A stretch of DNA of 64,000 nt, taken from Xanthomonas sontii (lineage in GTDB: Bacteria; Pseudomonadota; Gammaproteobacteria; Xanthomonadales; Xanthomonadaceae). This document shows positions 61,289-64,000 of this stretch, piece by piece (position 1 is the stretch's first letter; the number at the start of each line of letters is the position of its first letter). A program made the translations under genes and the position numbers. The notes beneath the pieces were generated by a model that did no database searches, was not told the DNA's origin, and worked only from the letters and a program-made list of their open reading frames with translations. The DNA lies in assembly GCF_040529055.1 (NCBI RefSeq), contig NZ_CP132342.1, positions 1,734,001-1,798,000 of the forward strand, read 5' to 3'.

Positions 61289-61390
61289 AGCGTGCCCGTG
61301 CATGCGCCGGCGGTCGCGCGCCGGCGTTGCGTCCACTTGCGCGCGCCTGCGCCGCGGCGATGATGCCGCAGCGCAGGTGAAGCCTCACGC

Positions 61391-64000
61391 TCAGAACTTG
61401 AAGTGCAGCGTCGCCATGTAGCGGCGGCCGTTGTGGTAGCGCCCGACCGGGTGGTCCTTGTCGCCCAGGTACTGCAGGTATTCCTCGTCCAGCAGGTTCT
61501 GTGCGTCCAGTTGCAGCGACCACTGCGCGTTGAACGCATAGCCCACGCTCGCACCCAGGTCGGTGTAGGCGTCGACGCTGGCCGGCGCGGCGCCGGCGAC
61601 GTAGCCGCCGGCCAGGTAGCTGTCGCGCCAGTTCAGGCTGATCCGCGCGTTCCACGGTCCCTTCTCGTAGTAGGGGCTGAAGGCGACGCTGTTGCGCGAC
61701 TGGTAGGGCAGCGGGTTGCCGCTGTTGTTCTCGCCGCTGGCATAGGTGTAGTTGGCCGACAGGCCGAAGCCGCTGTCGCCGAACGGCTGCTGGTAGGCCA
61801 GGGTGAAGCCCTTGACCTTGCCGGTGCCGGCGTTGCGCGGGCGCTGGATGCTGTAGTCGCAGTAGCCGTCGGCGGTGCAGCCGTTGCTGCCGAGCATCTG
61901 CGCCCAGGTCTGCGGCGAGGTGTCGCGGATCGCGTTGTACTGGCGCTCGATGGTGGCCGAGGTGTCGATGTAGTTGTCGATCTTCTTGTAGAAGACCGAC
62001 CACGCCACCACCGCCTGCGGCGCGAAGTAGTACTCGGCCGAGAGGTTGAAGTTCCACGATTCGTAGGGCGACAGCGCGGCATTGCCGCCGCTGCCGGTGA
62101 GCGTGGTGTCGTTGAGGAAGGTGTTGTTGACCATCTGGTTGTACGGCGCCCAGGCGATCACCTTGCCGGCGCCGAAGCGGAACACCCAGTCGTTCTCGGT
62201 ATCGTAGGCCAGGTTCAGCGACGGCAGCAGGAAGTGTTCGGTCTGCGTGCGGGTCTGCCACTTGCTGTCCAGATCCTGCAGGGTCGGTGTGCCGCTGTAG
62301 ACGAAGCCGCTGCCTTCGGTCTTGGAGCGCATGTAGCGCAGGCCCAGGTTGCCGCGCAGGCCGGCGTTGGAGAAGTTCAGCTGCACGTAGCCGGCGTTGT
62401 TGGTCTGCTGCAGCGCCCAGGTGTTGTTGAGGTAGCTGGACGGGTCCGGATTGGCGTAGTCGACCGGGCTGTTGCGGATCCAGTCGATCACGTTGCCGCG
62501 CCCGGCCTGCACGTGCTGGCCGTGGTCGGGATAGAACCCGCGGATGTCGGTCAGGCCGATGGTGCCGATGTCGGCCAGGGTGGCCGGGGTGACGCCGCCG
62601 TACACGTTGAGCGCGAAGTCCTCGTCGTGCTTGCCCTGGCGCACGCCGACCAGCAACTGGTTGAACACGCCGTCGAACTGCAGGTCCAGATCGAGCTGGC
62701 CGTAGCGGTCCTTGCTCTGGGTGGAAAACACGCCGTTGTTGCCGATCCAGCCACCGGCCGAGCCCCAGTTGGCCGGGTTGCGCGCGGCGGTGGGATCGTC
62801 GAAGCGGATGCCGCGGTCCAGATCCCAGCGGAAGCCGCCGTTGTAGAACGGCTCGATGAAGTACTGCGCCAGGTGGTCGTTGTCGGACTTGCTCTGGCCG
62901 ACCTGGCCGCGCAAGGTCCAGCGTTCGCCGCGGTAGGCGCCGCGCAGGTCCAGGCCCTTGGTGGTCACCTGCGACTGGCGCACGTTGTTGTCGTAGATCA
63001 CCGTGCCGCCGCCCGCATTGGCGTTGGCGCTGGAATGGCCGCTGTTGACCACGCCGTTGCGCACGTCGCCCAGTGCGTCGACCGCGGCCACGGTGCCCGG
63101 GTTCCAGGTGAGGAAGCTGTACATCGACTGGTTGTAGTTGTCGAAGTCTTCCTTGATGTACAGGCCGCTGAGGTTGAACTCCAGCGCGTCGCTGGGCTTG
63201 AGCTGCAGATTCACCACTGCGCTGTCGCGCTTGCGGTCCTGCTGGAACCAGGCGGCGTTGATCGAGTTGGGCACGTCCGCATCGGCCGGCACGCCGGCGG
63301 CATTGGCGAAGCTGCCGGCCTTGGCGTAGCCGAACACCTCCAGGCCCTGGCGGTCCACGCGTTCCTCGTAGTGCTGCGCGGACACCGCGACGCCGAAGGT
63401 CTCCTGCGGATTCTTCCAGCTGTACAGCAGCGAGGCGTTCGGCTTGCCCTCGCTGGCCTGCTGGCTGTAGCTGTAGCCGACCGAGCCGGCGATCTCGTTG
63501 GCCTTCAGGTCCAGCGGCTGGCGGGTATGCATCAGCACGGTGCCGCCGAGGCTGCCTTCGGTCAGCCGCGCCTCGGTGGACTTGACGATCTCCGCGCGGC
63601 CCAGGATCTGCGGCGACAGCAGGGTGTAGTCGAAGCCGCGGTTGGGCTGCTCGCCGTACAGCCAGATCGCCTGCGCCACCGGGTGGCCGTCCAGGAACGA
63701 CAGGTTGAGGCTGGGATCGGTGCCGTCGATGCTGACTCGCTCGCCCTGGCCGAAGCGGCGGTCGATGGTGACGCCGGGAATCTGCGCGAACGCCTCGGCA
63801 ACGTTGGTGCTGGGGAACTTGCCGATGTCCTCGGCGGTGATCGCCTCGGACACGGTGACGTTGTTGCGCTTGGTGTCCAGCGACTTCTCCAGGCTGGCGC
63901 GGATGCCGACCACCTGGACCGCGTCCAGATCGGTGGCGGCGGAATCGGCTTGCTGCGCCTGCGCGGCGAAGGCGAGGACGCTGGCGGCGATGGCGGCCGA
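61391..64000 (-). CDS. TonB-dependent receptor of the Xanthomonas/Caulobacter type, 5' end missing
   Basis: The frame is open to the right edge; about 869 residues are visible, with the start outside. The visible N-terminus is the end of a signal peptide (AFAAQAQ) followed by a TonB box (DAVQVVGIRAS) and the typical LEKSLDTKRN...EAITAEDIGKFPSTNVAEAF plug start. The barrel ends in aromatic LHFKF. This pattern defines the large TonB-Xanth-Caul subfamily that imports plant-derived oligosaccharides and other nutrients. It is convergent with the expansin gene; a link to cell-wall sugar uptake is plausible but unproven. Confidence 0.92.
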   Translation of the reverse strand, partial: SAAIAASVLAFAAQAQQADSAATDLDAVQVVGIRASLEKSLDTKRNNVTVSEAITAEDIGKFPSTNVAEAFAQIPGVTIDRRFGQGERVSIDGTDPSLNLSFLDGHPVAQAIWLYGEQPNRGFDYTLLSPQILGRAEIVKSTEARLTEGSLGGTVLMHTRQPLDLKANEIAGSVGYSYSQQASEGKPNASLLYSWKNPQETFGVAVSAQHYEERVDRQGLEVFGYAKAGSFANAAGVPADADVPNSINAAWFQQDRKRDSAVVNLQLKPSDALEFNLSGLYIKEDFDNYNQSMYSFLTWNPGTVAAVDALGDVRNGVVNSGHSSANANAGGGTVIYDNNVRQSQVTTKGLDLRGAYRGERWTLRGQVGQSKSDNDHLAQYFIEPFYNGGFRWDLDRGIRFDDPTAARNPANWGSAGGWIGNNGVFSTQSKDRYGQLDLDLQFDGVFNQLLVGVRQGKHDEDFALNVYGGVTPATLADIGTIGLTDIRGFYPDHGQHVQAGRGNVIDWIRNSPVDYANPDPSSYLNNTWALQQTNNAGYVQLNFSNAGLRGNLGLRYMRSKTEGSGFVYSGTPTLQDLDSKWQTRTQTEHFLLPSLNLAYDTENDWVFRFGAGKVIAWAPYNQMVNNTFLNDTTLTGSGGNAALSPYESWNFNLSAEYYFAPQAVVAWSVFYKKIDNYIDTSATIERQYNAIRDTSPQTWAQMLGSNGCTADGYCDYSIQRPRNAGTGKVKGFTLAYQQPFGDSGFGLSANYTYASGENNSGNPLPYQSRNSVAFSPYYEKGPWNARISLNWRDSYLAGGYVAGAAPASVDAYTDLGASVGYAFNAQWSLQLDAQNLLDEEYLQYLGDKDHPVGRYHNGRRYMATLHFKF

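Overview
The window is GC-rich chromosomal DNA (about 69% G+C by eye) from a gammaproteobacterium of the Xanthomonadaceae, most likely the genus Xanthomonas. Four things point there: a putative type IV secretion effector with a C-terminal XVIPCD-type domain next to a lipoprotein, TonB-dependent receptors of the Xanthomonas/Caulobacter type, scattered plant cell-wall-active genes (GH28, GH53, a bacterial expansin), and dense intergenic repeats of the kinds found in xanthomonads. The species cannot be fixed from the sequence alone. No rRNA, tRNA or CRISPR array was seen.

Layout. 1-6.6 kb: a PQQ-catabolism-type beta-propeller (cut by the left edge), a zinc alcohol dehydrogenase with an altered zinc site and a TonB receptor, convergent with an AcoR-like sigma-54 activator. 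6.9-9.6 kb: predicted effector/immunity pair. 9.7-16.9 kb: a PfkB kinase, then the rod-shape operon mreB-mreC-mreD-mrdA-rodA. 17.2-20 kb: an AcvB/VirJ-like hydrolase overlapping a GH28 gene. 20.3-24.6 kb: pntAA-pntAB-pntB and a succinate-semialdehyde dehydrogenase. 24.8-28.8 kb: peptidoglycan enzymes mltB, rlpA and a D,D-carboxypeptidase. 28.9-34.8 kb: an LpxR-like lipid A deacylase, DUF493, lipB, lipA and the tail-specific protease prc. 34.9-36 kb: an intact IS5-family element joined directly to a 265-bp palindromic non-autonomous element. 36-40.2 kb: a TSUP permease, a LysR regulator, an EEP hydrolase and a GH53 galactanase.

40.4-45.2 kb holds the least ordinary locus, a compact four-gene unit: NadM-Nudix, NAMPT-type NadV, a radical SAM protein, and a methyltransferase fused to a nucleotidyltransferase-like domain. 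45.3-52.2 kb: two envelope proteins, an SDR39U1-family protein, a secreted protein with a Tgl-transglutaminase-like Glu-Cys/Glu signature, a short 6-phosphogluconate dehydrogenase, a Gfo/Idh oxidoreductase, a BON protein and a small unknown. 52.4-56.2 kb: a three-gene phosphorelay operon. 56.5-61.3 kb: the proteasome-like peptidase Anbu, folK, folM, a MidA-like methyltransferase, a VanZ protein and an expansin very like Bacillus subtilis EXLX1. A second TonB receptor is cut by the right edge.

Two repeat systems run through the window. One is five pairs of inverted arrays built on GGGAATC/GGGAATG units; two of these have become coding sequence, in the mreC tail and at the end of folK. The other is Pseudomonas-REP-like palindromes of the GTGGGAG type. 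Many operons use 1-8-bp start/stop overlaps, which implies translational coupling.
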